A stretch of DNA of 64,000 bases from JAQBXX01 sp947085325. Lineage in GTDB: Bacteria > Pseudomonadota > Gammaproteobacteria > SURF-13. The DNA lies in the NCBI GenBank assembly GCA_947085325.1, contig CAMTVY010000007.1, positions 7,557 through 71,556 on the forward strand, read 5' to 3'. The notes below the pieces were generated by a model. The model saw only the letters and a list, made by a program, of their open reading frames with translations. It did not search any database and was not told the DNA's origin. Every line of letters begins with the position of its first letter. The stretch's first letter is position 1. This document shows positions 50,520-60,040 of the stretch, piece by piece. Made by a program: the position numbers and the translations under genes.

Positions 50520-52997
50520 CTAAAACAACTGCTCGACGACGCGCGGGGCATCGACCCCGAGACCGGCATCCAGCGTCTGCACATCGGCCGCAGGCGTGGG
50601 CGGGTGCTCGCTGTTGAACACCTCATCGATGGCGCGGGCGCTGCCCTGCTGGGCCAGGGCGCCGGTCACGGGGTCGATGCGCAGCGTCACAATGCCGGCG
50701 GGCGGCGGCTCGGGCAGGACTTCCGGCTGGTCTTTGAGGGCTGCGCCCATGAAGTACATCCAGATCGGCAACGCGGCATGACCCGCCGTTTCCTGATCGC
50801 CCAGCGGCAGGTGCTTATCAAAGCCGATCCAGGCGGTTGCCGCCAGCGTCGCATTAAAACCCGAAAACCAGGCATCGCGCTGGTCATTGGTCGTGCCGGT
50901 CTTGCCCGCAAGGTCATTGCGCCCCAGCGCCCGGGCACGGCGCGCGGTACCTACGCGGATCACGTCGCGCATCATGGACACCATCAGATAATTATTCTCC
51001 GGGGTAATCACACGCAGTGCCTGCCGCCCGTGCACACTACGCGTCCCGGGTACCACAGCCTCGGTACGGCGCAGCTCGGCCTGAATGTCGGCCTGCACCT
51101 CCCCCTCGAGACCGGGGGCGGCAACCGAAAGCGGCGCAGCGGCGCAGACCATGCAGGCGATGAGCGGGTCGGCCTGATACACGGTAGCCCCGTCCAGCGT
51201 CTCAATGCGTTCGATAAAGTAGGGCTCCACCTGATAGCCGCCGTTGGCAAACACGGAAAACCCGCGCACCATCTCCATGGGCGTTGCCACGCCACTGCCC
51301 AACGCCAGTGACAGGCCTTTCGGCAATCGCTCCGGGCGGAAACCAAAACGCGCCACGTAATCAATGGCGTAATCGATGCCGATGGCACGCAGCACACGGA
51401 TGGAAACCAGATTGCGCGACTGGGCCAGAGCCTCCCGCAACCGCATCGGACCATTGAACTTGCCACCGAAATTCTCCGGCCGCCAGGCCTCACCCAGATT
51501 CGCGCCCTCGATCACCACCGGTGCGTCATTCACCAGGGTGGCAGGTGTGAAGCCCTTCTCCAACGCCGCAGAGTACAGAAACGGTTTGAAACTGGAGCCC
51601 GGCTGCCGCTCGGCCTGCAGCACACGGTTGAATTTGCTCTGGTAGAAGTAGAATCCGCCTGTCAGCGCGGCCACCGCGCCATCATTCGGTTTGAGCGCGA
51701 CCAGCGCTCCTTCCACTGCCGGCAGCTGCGACAAGCCCCAGTGCGTGTCCGCTATCGGCTCGATGCGCACGATATCGCCGGGCTTTAAAAATTCCTGCGC
51801 CGTCTTCGGTGCCGGGCCACGGCGGTTGTCGTCGATGTAGGGGCGCGCCCAGGACAGTCCCGCCCACGGCAGCTCCAGCGTGCCGTGCTCGGGGTGGAAC
51901 ACGGTCGCGCTCTGCGCGTCGACCTTGAGCACCAGTGCGGCCTGCACGCCTCCCACCTCCGGGCTTCCCTCCAGGGTGCGGGCCCAATCCTCGGGGGTCA
52001 GCAGCGGCGTGATCTCGATATGGCGTTCCGGACCGCGGTAACCATGCCGCTTGTCGTATTCCAGCAGGCCTTTGCGCAAGGCCTGATCCCCCGCCACCTG
52101 CAATCCCGGATCGAGCGTGGTGTAGACCTTGTAGCCGCCGGTATAGGCCTCTTCGCCGTAACGGTTCACCATCTCCGCGCGCACCATCTCCGCCACATAG
52201 GGCGCCTCGATCTCGATCTCGAGGGCGTGACGCTGTGCCGTTTCCGGCTCAGCCAGCGCGGCTTGATACTCCGTGTCAGTCAGATACCCCTGTTGACGCA
52301 TGCGTTCCAGCACATAATTGCGGCGTTCTGTCGCACGCTCCAGATTGACAATGGGGTTGTATCTGGATGGTGCCTTGGGCAACCCGGCGATCATGGCCAT
52401 CTGGGCCACGCTCAATTGCTCCACCGTTGCGCCGTAATAAAACTGTGCCGCCGCCGCCACACCGTAGGAACGGTTGCCGCAATAAATCTTGTTGAGATAG
52501 AGCGTAAGTATCTCGTCCTTGCTGAACTCGCGCTCGATGCGCAATGCGAGCAGGATCTCCTTGAGCTTGCGCAAAAAGGTCTTTTCGTTGGAGAGGAAGA
52601 AATTGCGCGCCACCTGCATGGTGATGGTGCTGCCACCCTGACGTTTTTCGCCAGTCTTCAGCAGCGCCACTGCCGCGCGCAATAGTCCCTGATAATCGAC
52701 CCCGGGATGCTGATAGAAGCGATCATCTTCCGCTGCCAGCACGGCCTGCGCCAGGGACACAGGTATCTGGGAAAACTCCAGCGGCAGACGCCGCATCTCC
52801 CCAAACTCGCCGATCAATCGGGCGTCGCTGGTATAGACACGCAGCGGCACCTGCAGGCGCACATCGCGCAGACCCTCGGCCGGCGGAATTTGCGGCTCAA
52901 TATAGAGATAGAGGGCCAGCAGCCCGGCGGCCAGCAGCGTGATCCCCGCAAATACCGCCGCCAGCGTAAACCCGAACAACTTCAGGAGTGGATTCAT
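50520..52997 (-). CDS. mrcA: Penicillin-binding protein 1A
   Basis: 825 residues; class A PBP that makes and cross-links peptidoglycan. N-terminal membrane helix, then glycosyltransferase domain (EDDRFYQHPGVDYQGLLRAA in part, QGGSTITMQVARNFFL, KIYCGNRSYGVAAAA), and the transpeptidase with SxxK (PGSSFKPF), SxN (SRN) and KTG (GKTGTTND). Divergent from pilMNOPQ, the standard gammaproteobacterial arrangement. Confidence 0.97.
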   Translation of the reverse strand: MNPLLKLFGFTLAAVFAGITLLAAGLLALYLYIEPQIPPAEGLRDVRLQVPLRVYTSDARLIGEFGEMRRLPLEFSQIPVSLAQAVLAAEDDRFYQHPGVDYQGLLRAAVALLKTGEKRQGGSTITMQVARNFFLSNEKTFLRKLKEILLALRIEREFSKDEILTLYLNKIYCGNRSYGVAAAAQFYYGATVEQLSVAQMAMIAGLPKAPSRYNPIVNLERATERRNYVLERMRQQGYLTDTEYQAALAEPETAQRHALEIEIEAPYVAEMVRAEMVNRYGEEAYTGGYKVYTTLDPGLQVAGDQALRKGLLEYDKRHGYRGPERHIEITPLLTPEDWARTLEGSPEVGGVQAALVLKVDAQSATVFHPEHGTLELPWAGLSWARPYIDDNRRGPAPKTAQEFLKPGDIVRIEPIADTHWGLSQLPAVEGALVALKPNDGAVAALTGGFYFYQSKFNRVLQAERQPGSSFKPFLYSAALEKGFTPATLVNDAPVVIEGANLGEAWRPENFGGKFNGPMRLREALAQSRNLVSIRVLRAIGIDYAIDYVARFGFRPERLPKGLSLALGSGVATPMEMVRGFSVFANGGYQVEPYFIERIETLDGATVYQADPLIACMVCAAAPLSVAAPGLEGEVQADIQAELRRTEAVVPGTRSVHGRQALRVITPENNYLMVSMMRDVIRVGTARRARALGRNDLAGKTGTTNDQRDAWFSGFNATLAATAWIGFDKHLPLGDQETAGHAALPIWMYFMGAALKDQPEVLPEPPPAGIVTLRIDPVTGALAQQGSARAIDEVFNSEHPPTPAADVQTLDAGLGVDAPRVVEQLF

Positions 52998-53300
52998 TTA
53001 GTCTTCCCCGCAGCAACTCTGCGGGCACATAATCCAAGGGTTTCTCAACCAATCAGGAGAGGCATTCCTCATCCTTGCGAAGCCGCACACAGGACACATC
53101 CGCATACGGCAGTACCCGTTAACTCAAACCTGACACCGGCCTAAAGCATCAGACTAACGGCGTACGGCATCAGTATAGACTGCTGTCACAGAATACGAAA
53201 TATGTTGATTTTCTACATTATTGATCTATAGTTTTGGCTGGTATTTAATGCACCGAACCACGAATACCGCATAACCACGCCCAATCCAAGGGGAAAATTC
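52998..53300. other. Divergent mrcA/pilM promoter region
   Basis: 303 bp with no gene. A likely pilM promoter lies near its right end; the mrcA promoter was not identified. No terminators or repeats are seen. Confidence 0.6.
53205..53232 (+). promoter_or_regulatory. Candidate pilM operon promoter
   Basis: -35 TTGATT (53205-53210), 16-bp spacer, -10 TATAGT (53227-53232), 69 bp before the pilM start at 53301. Confidence 0.5.
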
Positions 53301-54359
53301 GTGCTACAGCTTTTCGGCCCCCAGCCGCTGGTTGGACTTGATATCAGCTCGACCTCGGTCAAACTCCTCGAGTTGAGCAGGCACAATGGCCACTACCAGG
53401 TGGAGAGCTATGCCGTGGAGCCGATTGCGACCGGCGCGGTGATAGAGAAAAGCATCGCCAACCCCGAGACTGTGGGCATGGCCATCCAGCAGGCGGTGAG
53501 GCGCTCCCGCACGAACGTCAAGCACGCCGCAATTGCCGTCGCCGGCTCGCACGTGATTACCAAAATCATTGCCCTGCCCGCCACGCTGAATGATGACGAC
53601 ATGGCGACCCAGATTGAACTGGAAGCCGATCACTACATCCCCTACCCGCTGGAAGAGGTCAATCTTGATTTTGAGGTCATCGGCCCCTCTGAACGTGACC
53701 CCGGCATCGTCGATGTGCTGTTAGCCGCCTCGCGCCGGGAAAACGTGGACAAGCGTGTCGCCGCCGTAGAACTGGGCGGGTTGACCGCCAAGATAGTTGA
53801 TGTCGAGGCCTACGCCGCAGGCAGCGTCGTGGTGCTGATGGCCCAGCAGATGAAAAGCCTGGCGACAGCCCCGGTCATTGTCGTATTCGACATCGGCGCC
53901 ACCATGACCAGCCTGACCGTGCTCGACCGCCTCAAAATCGTGTACACGCGCGAGCAGGGCTTCGGCGGCAAACAACTCACTGAGGAAATCCAGAACCGTT
54001 ACGGTTTATCCTACGAAGAGGCCGGACGCGCCAAACGTCAGGGCGGACTGCCCGAGGACTATGAAACCGAGGTGCTCATCCCCTTCAAGCAGGCGATGGC
54101 GCAACAGATTGCCCGCTCACTACAGTTCTTTTTTTCTTCCAGCCAATACAATAGCGTAGACCACATCCTGCTCGCGGGCGGCAACGCGCTCATCCCAGGC
54201 ATCGCCAAACTCATCGAAACCGAGATTGGCGCCACCACCTCGATTGCCAATCCGTTTATCGGCATGACCCTGGCCACGGGCATCAATGCCCAGGCCCTGA
54301 CCAATGACGCACCCGCACTGCTGGTTGCGTGCGGGCTTGCGCTACGGAGCTTCGACTAG
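53301..54359 (+). CDS. pilM: Type IV pilus inner-membrane platform protein PilM
   Basis: 352 residues; actin-like cytoplasmic protein that binds the N-terminus of PilN. LVGLDISSTSVKLLEL and VIVVFDIGATMTSLTV are the phosphate-binding strands of the FtsA/actin fold, with LLAGGNALIPGI near the C-terminus. The GTG start at 53301 follows AAGGGGA. First gene of pilMNOPQ. Confidence 0.96.
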   Translation: MLQLFGPQPLVGLDISSTSVKLLELSRHNGHYQVESYAVEPIATGAVIEKSIANPETVGMAIQQAVRRSRTNVKHAAIAVAGSHVITKIIALPATLNDDDMATQIELEADHYIPYPLEEVNLDFEVIGPSERDPGIVDVLLAASRRENVDKRVAAVELGGLTAKIVDVEAYAAGSVVVLMAQQMKSLATAPVIVVFDIGATMTSLTVLDRLKIVYTREQGFGGKQLTEEIQNRYGLSYEEAGRAKRQGGLPEDYETEVLIPFKQAMAQQIARSLQFFFSSSQYNSVDHILLAGGNALIPGIAKLIETEIGATTSIANPFIGMTLATGINAQALTNDAPALLVACGLALRSFD

Positions 54360-54361
54360 CC

Positions 54362-54964
54362 ATGGCGCACATCAATTTACTCCCCTGGCGCGAGACACGG
54401 CGCAAGGAGCGCGAGCGCGAGTTTGCCGGGATAGCGGGCGGAGCGGCGCTACTAGCCGCCGCAGTCATTTTGTACGCCCACGTCCAGATCGGCAGCATGA
54501 TCGAATCCCAGCAGTCGCGCAACGCTGTACTCACCCGTGAAATTGCCGAACTGGATAAAGCGATTGCCGAGATCAAGACTCTGGAGGCAGAAAAGTCAGA
54601 CTTGCTGGCGCGCATGGACGTCATCCAGGATCTGCAACTGAGTCGTCCGGAAATCGTGCACCTGTTCAGTGAGCTCGCCACCACCCTCCCGGAGGGCGTG
54701 TATTACACCGCCATCAAGCGCGAGGGGGCGGGCGTCACCGTGGGCGGCGTAGCACAATCCAATGCCCGCGTCTCCACCCTGATGCGTAACATGGAGAGCT
54801 CGCCCTGGCTGGAAAAACCGGCGCTGGATGTGATCGAAACCAGTGAAAAAGACAGGATACGCAGCCCGAGCTTCATCCTGCGCGCGAACCAGACACCCAG
54901 CAGTCACCGCAAAGCTGCTGTCAGCGCAACAGATGCCGACCAGCAAGCTGGAAAGCAGCCATGA
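54362..54964 (+). CDS. pilN: Type IV pilus assembly protein PilN
   Basis: 200 residues from ATG 54362, two bases after the pilM stop. The N-terminal INLLPWRE motif that docks into PilM is present (MAHINLLPWRETRR), then one membrane helix (GGAALLAAAVILYAHVQI) and a periplasmic coiled coil and ferredoxin-like domain. Its stop overlaps the pilO start in ATGA. Confidence 0.96.
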   Translation: MAHINLLPWRETRRKEREREFAGIAGGAALLAAAVILYAHVQIGSMIESQQSRNAVLTREIAELDKAIAEIKTLEAEKSDLLARMDVIQDLQLSRPEIVHLFSELATTLPEGVYYTAIKREGAGVTVGGVAQSNARVSTLMRNMESSPWLEKPALDVIETSEKDRIRSPSFILRANQTPSSHRKAAVSATDADQQAGKQP

Positions 54965-55584
54965 AACTCTCCGACCTGCAAACTCTCGACTACCAGGATA
55001 CAGGCAATTGGCCCAAGCCTGTTAAGGCCTTGGCCATCGCACTCGTGTTTAGCGCCGTGCTGGGTGCGGGCTACTGGTTCGATACCAGCAGCCAATGGGA
55101 AATGTTGCAGGTGGAACGCTCCAAGGAGAATGGACTCAGACAGACGTTCGAATTCAAGCAGTCCAAGGCGGCGAACCTTGATGCGTACAAACAGCAGCTG
55201 GCGGAAATGAAACAATCCTTCGGCGCCATGCTGCGTCAGCTGCCCAGCAAGGCCGAGGTCGCCGACCTGCTGGTGGACATCTCCCAGACCGGACTTGCAA
55301 GCGGACTTGAGTTTGAGCTGTTCAAGCCTGAAGCCGAGCTGCACAAGGATTTCTATGCCGAGCTTCCGATCACGATCAAGGTCACAGGCGACTATCACAA
55401 ATTCGGCAACTTTGTCAGCGGTGTTGCGGCACTGCCACGCATCGTCACCCTGCATGACGCCACCATCAGCCACGCATCTGACAAGGACACGCGCCTGGTG
55501 ATGTCGATTACAGCCAAGACCTATCGCTATATCGCGGACGACGAGGCTCCGGCTGCGGCCACGGCTGGACAGGGCGCACCATGA
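54961..55584 (+). CDS. pilO: Type IV pilus assembly protein PilO
   Basis: 207 residues. One N-terminal membrane helix (ALAIALVFSAVLGAGYWF), a coiled-coil region and LPSKAEVADLLVDISQTGLASGLEF (quoted in part) with ITIKVTGDYHKFGNFVSGVA, the PilO periplasmic core. Pairs with PilN to align the inner- and outer-membrane parts. Overlaps pilN and pilP by four bases each. Confidence 0.96.
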   Translation: MKLSDLQTLDYQDTGNWPKPVKALAIALVFSAVLGAGYWFDTSSQWEMLQVERSKENGLRQTFEFKQSKAANLDAYKQQLAEMKQSFGAMLRQLPSKAEVADLLVDISQTGLASGLEFELFKPEAELHKDFYAELPITIKVTGDYHKFGNFVSGVAALPRIVTLHDATISHASDKDTRLVMSITAKTYRYIADDEAPAAATAGQGAP

Positions 55585-56117
55585 ACGTGCGGCGCGCATA
55601 CCCGGTTGCGCTCGTCGTGTTCGGCATGGCGCTGAGCGGCTGCGGCGCAAGCATGGATGACTTGCACCGCTATATCGCAGAGATCAATGCGCGGCCCCCA
55701 GGCAAGATCGAAGCATTGCCTCAGATCAAACCCTATGAGACGTATGCCTATCCGGCCAACCTGCGCGACCCCTTCATCCCCACGGTGGAGTCGACTATGG
55801 CTGCCTCCGGGAGTGGCCCGCGTCCAGACCCGAACCGCCACAAGGAAGTATTGGAAGACTTCCCCCTGGATACGCTACGTCTGGTCGGCAATCTGGAACG
55901 CGCCGGCGAGGCGTGGTCGCTCATCAAGGCGCCGGACAGCTCCGTACACCGTGTGCGCAAGGGTAACTATCTGGGCCAGAACGATGGCCGCATCATCCAT
56001 GTCACCGATCAGGGCATCGAACTGATCGAACTCATCGAAGACGGGCAGGGCGGCTGGATCGAACGCCAAGCCTCGTTGACACTCAGCGACGACACTACAG
56101 AGGGGGGTAAAAAATGA
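55581..56117 (+). CDS. pilP: Type IV pilus lipoprotein PilP
   Basis: 178 residues. Signal peptide with lipobox LSGC (GMALSGCGASMDD), then the PilP core YPANLRDPFIP, LDTLRLVGNLERAGEAWSLI and VRKGNYLGQNDGRI. Links PilN/PilO to the PilQ secretin. Overlaps pilO and pilQ by four bases. Confidence 0.96.
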   Translation: MNVRRAYPVALVVFGMALSGCGASMDDLHRYIAEINARPPGKIEALPQIKPYETYAYPANLRDPFIPTVESTMAASGSGPRPDPNRHKEVLEDFPLDTLRLVGNLERAGEAWSLIKAPDSSVHRVRKGNYLGQNDGRIIHVTDQGIELIELIEDGQGGWIERQASLTLSDDTTEGGKK

Positions 56118-58276
56118 CCCTGACAACCATGCAGAACAACCTGAACACCCGCAGCCGGGAAAGTCGCGCCCTGCCTCTACTGATGTATGGTTTCATGCTC
56201 CTCTTCGCCGGCGCCGGTCTGGCAACCTCCGCTCCCGTGCATGCCGCAGAAGCGGAACCGATCACCACCCTGCAAGACATCAGCGTCACCACACTGTCCG
56301 GCAACCGTGTGCAGTTCAAGCTCCGCATGGACAGCACGCCACCGCCACCGATCAGTTTCACCATCGACAACCCGGCGCGTATCGTGCTCGACTTCCCTCG
56401 CACCACACATGCGCTTGCCAAAAACAGCCAAACCATCGGCATCGGGCTGGCCAAGAGCATCAACATCGCCGAGGCCAAGGGCCGCACCCGCGTGGTCTTG
56501 AACATGGTACAGCTTGCCGCCTATGAAACACGCATTGAGGGCAATGACGTCTACCTCACACTCGAAGCTGCGCCCGCTGCTGCACAGGCACAGGCCAGCA
56601 CACCTGCGACATCCGGCAAGCCCGTACCTACGACAGCGACAAACACCGGCGGCGCGCGGCATGCCGTCACCAACATTGATTTTCGTCGCGGCGAGAAGGG
56701 CGAAGGGCGCATCCTGATAACGCTGTCTGATCCGTCCACGGGTGTCGACCTGCGCGAGGAAGGCGGCAAGATACTGGTGGACTTCCTCAACAGCAGCGTG
56801 CCCGAAAACCTGCAGCGACACCTGGATGTGCTCGACTTCGCCACCCCGGTGCAGACCATCGATACCGCCGCACAGGGCAGCAATGTGCGCATGACCATCA
56901 CGCCGCTGGGTGCATACGAACACCTTGCCTACCAGTCAGGCGACATTTTTACCATCGAAGTCAAACCGCTCACCAAGGAGCAGCAGGACGTCGCCAAAAA
57001 GGAAAAAGGCTACACCGGCGAAAAACTTTCACTCAACTTCCAGAATATCGAAGTACGCGCCGTGCTGCAGCTGATTGCCGACTTCACCGGCCTCAACCTG
57101 GTCACCAGCGATACCGTGCAGGGCAACCTCACCCTGCGCCTGAAAAACGTGCCGTGGGATCAGGCCCTTGATATTATTCTGAGAACCAAGGGCCTCGCCA
57201 TGCGCCAGCACGGCAATGTACTCCAGATCGCCCCCAGCGAGGAGATTGCGGCGCGCGAAAAGCTTGAGCTGGAGTCACAGAAGCAGGTAGCGGAACTCGC
57301 GCCCTTGCGCTCGGAATTTATCAGCGTCAATTTCGCCAAGGCCTCAGACATTGCCGCCTTGCTCAAGGCCAAGGAAAATTCACTGCTCTCGCCGCGCGGT
57401 AATGTCGCGGTGGACGAACGCACCAACACCCTGCTGGTACAGGATGTCTCGGACAAGCTGGCAGAGATCAGAAAGCTGGTCATCACGCTGGACGTGCCCC
57501 AGCGCCAGGTGCTGATTGAATCGCGGGTGGTGATCGCGGACGACAATTTCAGCAAGGACCTGGGCGTGAAGTTCGGGATAGGCGAAAACCCCAAGCCGCA
57601 GACTACGGGCACAACGGTGACAACGTCCGGCACGCTGGCGGGGGCTACTAGCACCAGCACCCCCACTCTCGCTCAGAGGCTCAATGTAAACCTCCCGCTG
57701 GCGACCGGAGCCCCCACGATAGCCCTGGCCATCGCCCGCCTGCCCTATGGCATCCTGCTGGATCTGGAGCTCTCCGCCCTGCAGAAGGAAAATCGCGGCG
57801 AGGTCATCTCCAATCCACGCGTGGTCACGGCCAACCAGAAGGAGGCCTACATCGAGCAAGGCGAGGAGATCCCGTACCTGGAGGCGAGCTCCAGCGGCGC
57901 CACGACAGTCACGTTCAAGAAAGCGGTGCTCTCTCTCAAGGTGAAGCCGCAGATCACGCCGGACAACCACATCATCATGGATCTTACGGTGAACAAGGAC
58001 GCGCGCGGCGATACTATCATTCTGCTGTCCGGCTCAGCGGTACCCGTCATCAACACCAAGCAGGTCTCCACCCAGGTGCTGGTGGACAACGGCGAGACCA
58101 TTGTACTGGGCGGCGTGTATGAACAAACCATCAGCAAAAAAACGGATCGTGTGCCGTTCCTGGGCGACCTGCCCTATATCGGCTTTTTGTTCAAGCGGGA
58201 ATTCAATACAAATGACAAAAACGAATTGCTGATCTTCGTGACGCCCAAAATTCTGGAGGACAATCTGCGGCTGTAA
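56114..58276 (+). CDS. pilQ: Type IV pilus secretin PilQ
   Basis: 720 residues; multimeric outer-membrane channel for the pilus. After the signal peptide come AMIN peptidoglycan-binding repeats (residues ~50-320), N0/N1 domains (LSLNFQNIEVRAVLQLIADFTGLNL in part) and the C-terminal secretin (VLIESRVVIADDNFSKDLGVKFG in part, ISNPRVVTANQKEAYIEQGEEIPY in part, GGVYEQ, LLIFVTPKI). Last gene of pilMNOPQ, followed by a terminator-like hairpin. Confidence 0.96.
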   Translation: MTLTTMQNNLNTRSRESRALPLLMYGFMLLFAGAGLATSAPVHAAEAEPITTLQDISVTTLSGNRVQFKLRMDSTPPPPISFTIDNPARIVLDFPRTTHALAKNSQTIGIGLAKSINIAEAKGRTRVVLNMVQLAAYETRIEGNDVYLTLEAAPAAAQAQASTPATSGKPVPTTATNTGGARHAVTNIDFRRGEKGEGRILITLSDPSTGVDLREEGGKILVDFLNSSVPENLQRHLDVLDFATPVQTIDTAAQGSNVRMTITPLGAYEHLAYQSGDIFTIEVKPLTKEQQDVAKKEKGYTGEKLSLNFQNIEVRAVLQLIADFTGLNLVTSDTVQGNLTLRLKNVPWDQALDIILRTKGLAMRQHGNVLQIAPSEEIAAREKLELESQKQVAELAPLRSEFISVNFAKASDIAALLKAKENSLLSPRGNVAVDERTNTLLVQDVSDKLAEIRKLVITLDVPQRQVLIESRVVIADDNFSKDLGVKFGIGENPKPQTTGTTVTTSGTLAGATSTSTPTLAQRLNVNLPLATGAPTIALAIARLPYGILLDLELSALQKENRGEVISNPRVVTANQKEAYIEQGEEIPYLEASSSGATTVTFKKAVLSLKVKPQITPDNHIIMDLTVNKDARGDTIILLSGSAVPVINTKQVSTQVLVDNGETIVLGGVYEQTISKKTDRVPFLGDLPYIGFLFKREFNTNDKNELLIFVTPKILEDNLRL

Positions 58277-58297
58277 TAAATCCACCCCACAACAACG

Positions 58298-58327
58298 GCA
58301 AGCGCCCGCACCCCGGGCGCTTGCTTT
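58298..58327 (+). terminator. Hairpin terminator after pilQ
   Basis: GCAAGCGCCCG and CGGGCGCTTGC form a perfect 11-bp stem with a 5-nt loop, followed by TTTCCC. The T-run is short, so some read-through into aroK is likely. Confidence 0.7.
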
Positions 58328-58354
58328 CCCTGCCGATACCGGCAAAGATGCCGC

Positions 58355-58912
58355 ATGACCCTGCACGCCATCCCACTCAAGCGCGGCAACCTGTTCCTGA
58401 TCGGGCCGATGGGCGCGGGCAAGACCACTGTCGGGCGCGAGCTCGCGCGCCACCAGCATCTCGGCTTCCATGACAGCGATCATGAGATCGAGCATCGCAC
58501 CGGCGCCAGCATACCGCTCATCTTCGAGCTGGAAGGCGAGGCCGGATTTCGCGCCCGCGAAAAAACCATGCTGGCCGAACTGGTGCAGCAGGAGCACATG
58601 GTGCTCGCCACCGGTGGCGGCGCCATACTCGACCCCGCCAACCGCGCCGGACTCGCCGCACACGGCACCGTAATCTACCTGCGCGCACCGGTCGAGCACC
58701 TGCTCAGACGCATCGGCAGGGATACCCACCGGCCACTCCTGCACACCGAAAATCCGCGCGCCCGCCTTGAGCAGCTGCTACAGGAACGTGACCCGTTGTA
58801 TCGTGAAATCGCTGACCTGGTGATCGAAACCCATCGGCGCCGGACACCGAGCGTGGTCAATGAGATCCTGCGTTGCATCAGCCCACAGCCGCTGCAGAAT
58901 GACGTAAAATAG
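58355..58912 (+). CDS. aroK: Shikimate kinase
   Basis: 185 residues. Walker A GPMGAGKTTVGRELA, shikimate-binding GFHDSDHEIEHRTG, and lid/catalytic region TGGGAILDPANR are typical. Phosphorylates shikimate for aromatic amino acid synthesis. Forms the aroK-aroB pair downstream of pilQ, as in Pseudomonas. Confidence 0.96.
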   Translation: MTLHAIPLKRGNLFLIGPMGAGKTTVGRELARHQHLGFHDSDHEIEHRTGASIPLIFELEGEAGFRAREKTMLAELVQQEHMVLATGGGAILDPANRAGLAAHGTVIYLRAPVEHLLRRIGRDTHRPLLHTENPRARLEQLLQERDPLYREIADLVIETHRRRTPSVVNEILRCISPQPLQNDVK

Positions 58913-58936
58913 AACTCCCCCATCAAGACATCGCCC

Positions 58937-60040
58937 ATGCCCACACTGCATCTCGAGCTCGGATCACGCAGTTACCCGATCTGCATCGGCCCCGGCCTGC
59001 TGGGCCGCCGGGATGCCATTGCGCCCTACGTCGCCGGACAACAGGTGATGGTGGTGACCAACGAGACCGTGGCGCCGCTGTATCTTGACCGGACACTGGC
59101 CGGGCTGAAGGATTTCCAGTGCGACTACGTGGTGCTGCCCGATGGCGAGCAGCATAAAACCCTGGCGACCCTCGATACGATTTTCACCGCCCTGCTCAGC
59201 CGGCGCCACAACCGCAGCACCACACTGGTCGCGCTCGGCGGCGGCGTGATCGGCGACCTGACCGGTTTTGCGGCCGCGAGCTATCAGCGCGGCGTGAACT
59301 TCATCCAGATTCCCACCACGCTGCTGGCACAAGTAGACTCCTCGGTCGGCGGCAAGACCGGCGTGAATCATCCGCTCGGCAAAAACATGATCGGCGCCTT
59401 TTATCAGCCACGGCTGGTGCTGGCAGATACCGACACCCTCAGCACACTGCCCGAGCGCGAACTGGGCGCGGGCATTGCCGAGGTCATCAAATACGGCCTC
59501 ATCCGCGACGCCGGGTTCTTCGCCTGGCTGGAGCAAAATATCGAGGCGCTGCGGGCACGCGACCCTGCCGCGCTGGCCTACGCCATCGAGCGCTCCTGCC
59601 GCAACAAGGCCGAGGTGGTGGCGCGCGATGAGCGCGAAAGCGGCGAACGCGCGCTGCTCAACTTCGGTCACACCTTCGGTCACGCCATCGAGACCGGCCT
59701 GGGTTACGGGGTCTGGCTGCACGGCGAGGCGATCGCCGCCGGCATGGCGCTGGCCGCCGACCTCTCCCGCCGCCAGGGCTGGCTTACGGCATCTGACCAG
59801 CAGCGCATTGTGAACTTGCTGGCGCGGGCGCAGCTCCCAACCCAGGCCCCCGCAGCGCTCGCCAGCGAGCGGCTGCTTGAACTCATGGCCGTCGACAAAA
59901 AGGTGAGCGGCGGCAAATTACGCCTGATACTGCTGCAGGCCATCGGTCACGCCGTCATCAGCGCCGACTTCGACCCGCAACTGTTGCGCGCGACACTGGA
60001 CACCTGCCGCACCGAACAGCCGCTGGCCATGCCCGCATGA
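58937..60040 (+). CDS. aroB: 3-dehydroquinate synthase
   Basis: 367 residues. NAD-binding GGGVIGDLTGFAAASYQRGV, zinc-site DSSVGGKTGVNHPLGKN, and LNFGHTFGHAIE with metal-binding His are conserved. Second step of the shikimate pathway. The stop overlaps the dgt start by four bases. Confidence 0.97.
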   Translation: MPTLHLELGSRSYPICIGPGLLGRRDAIAPYVAGQQVMVVTNETVAPLYLDRTLAGLKDFQCDYVVLPDGEQHKTLATLDTIFTALLSRRHNRSTTLVALGGGVIGDLTGFAAASYQRGVNFIQIPTTLLAQVDSSVGGKTGVNHPLGKNMIGAFYQPRLVLADTDTLSTLPERELGAGIAEVIKYGLIRDAGFFAWLEQNIEALRARDPAALAYAIERSCRNKAEVVARDERESGERALLNFGHTFGHAIETGLGYGVWLHGEAIAAGMALAADLSRRQGWLTASDQQRIVNLLARAQLPTQAPAALASERLLELMAVDKKVSGGKLRLILLQAIGHAVISADFDPQLLRATLDTCRTEQPLAMPA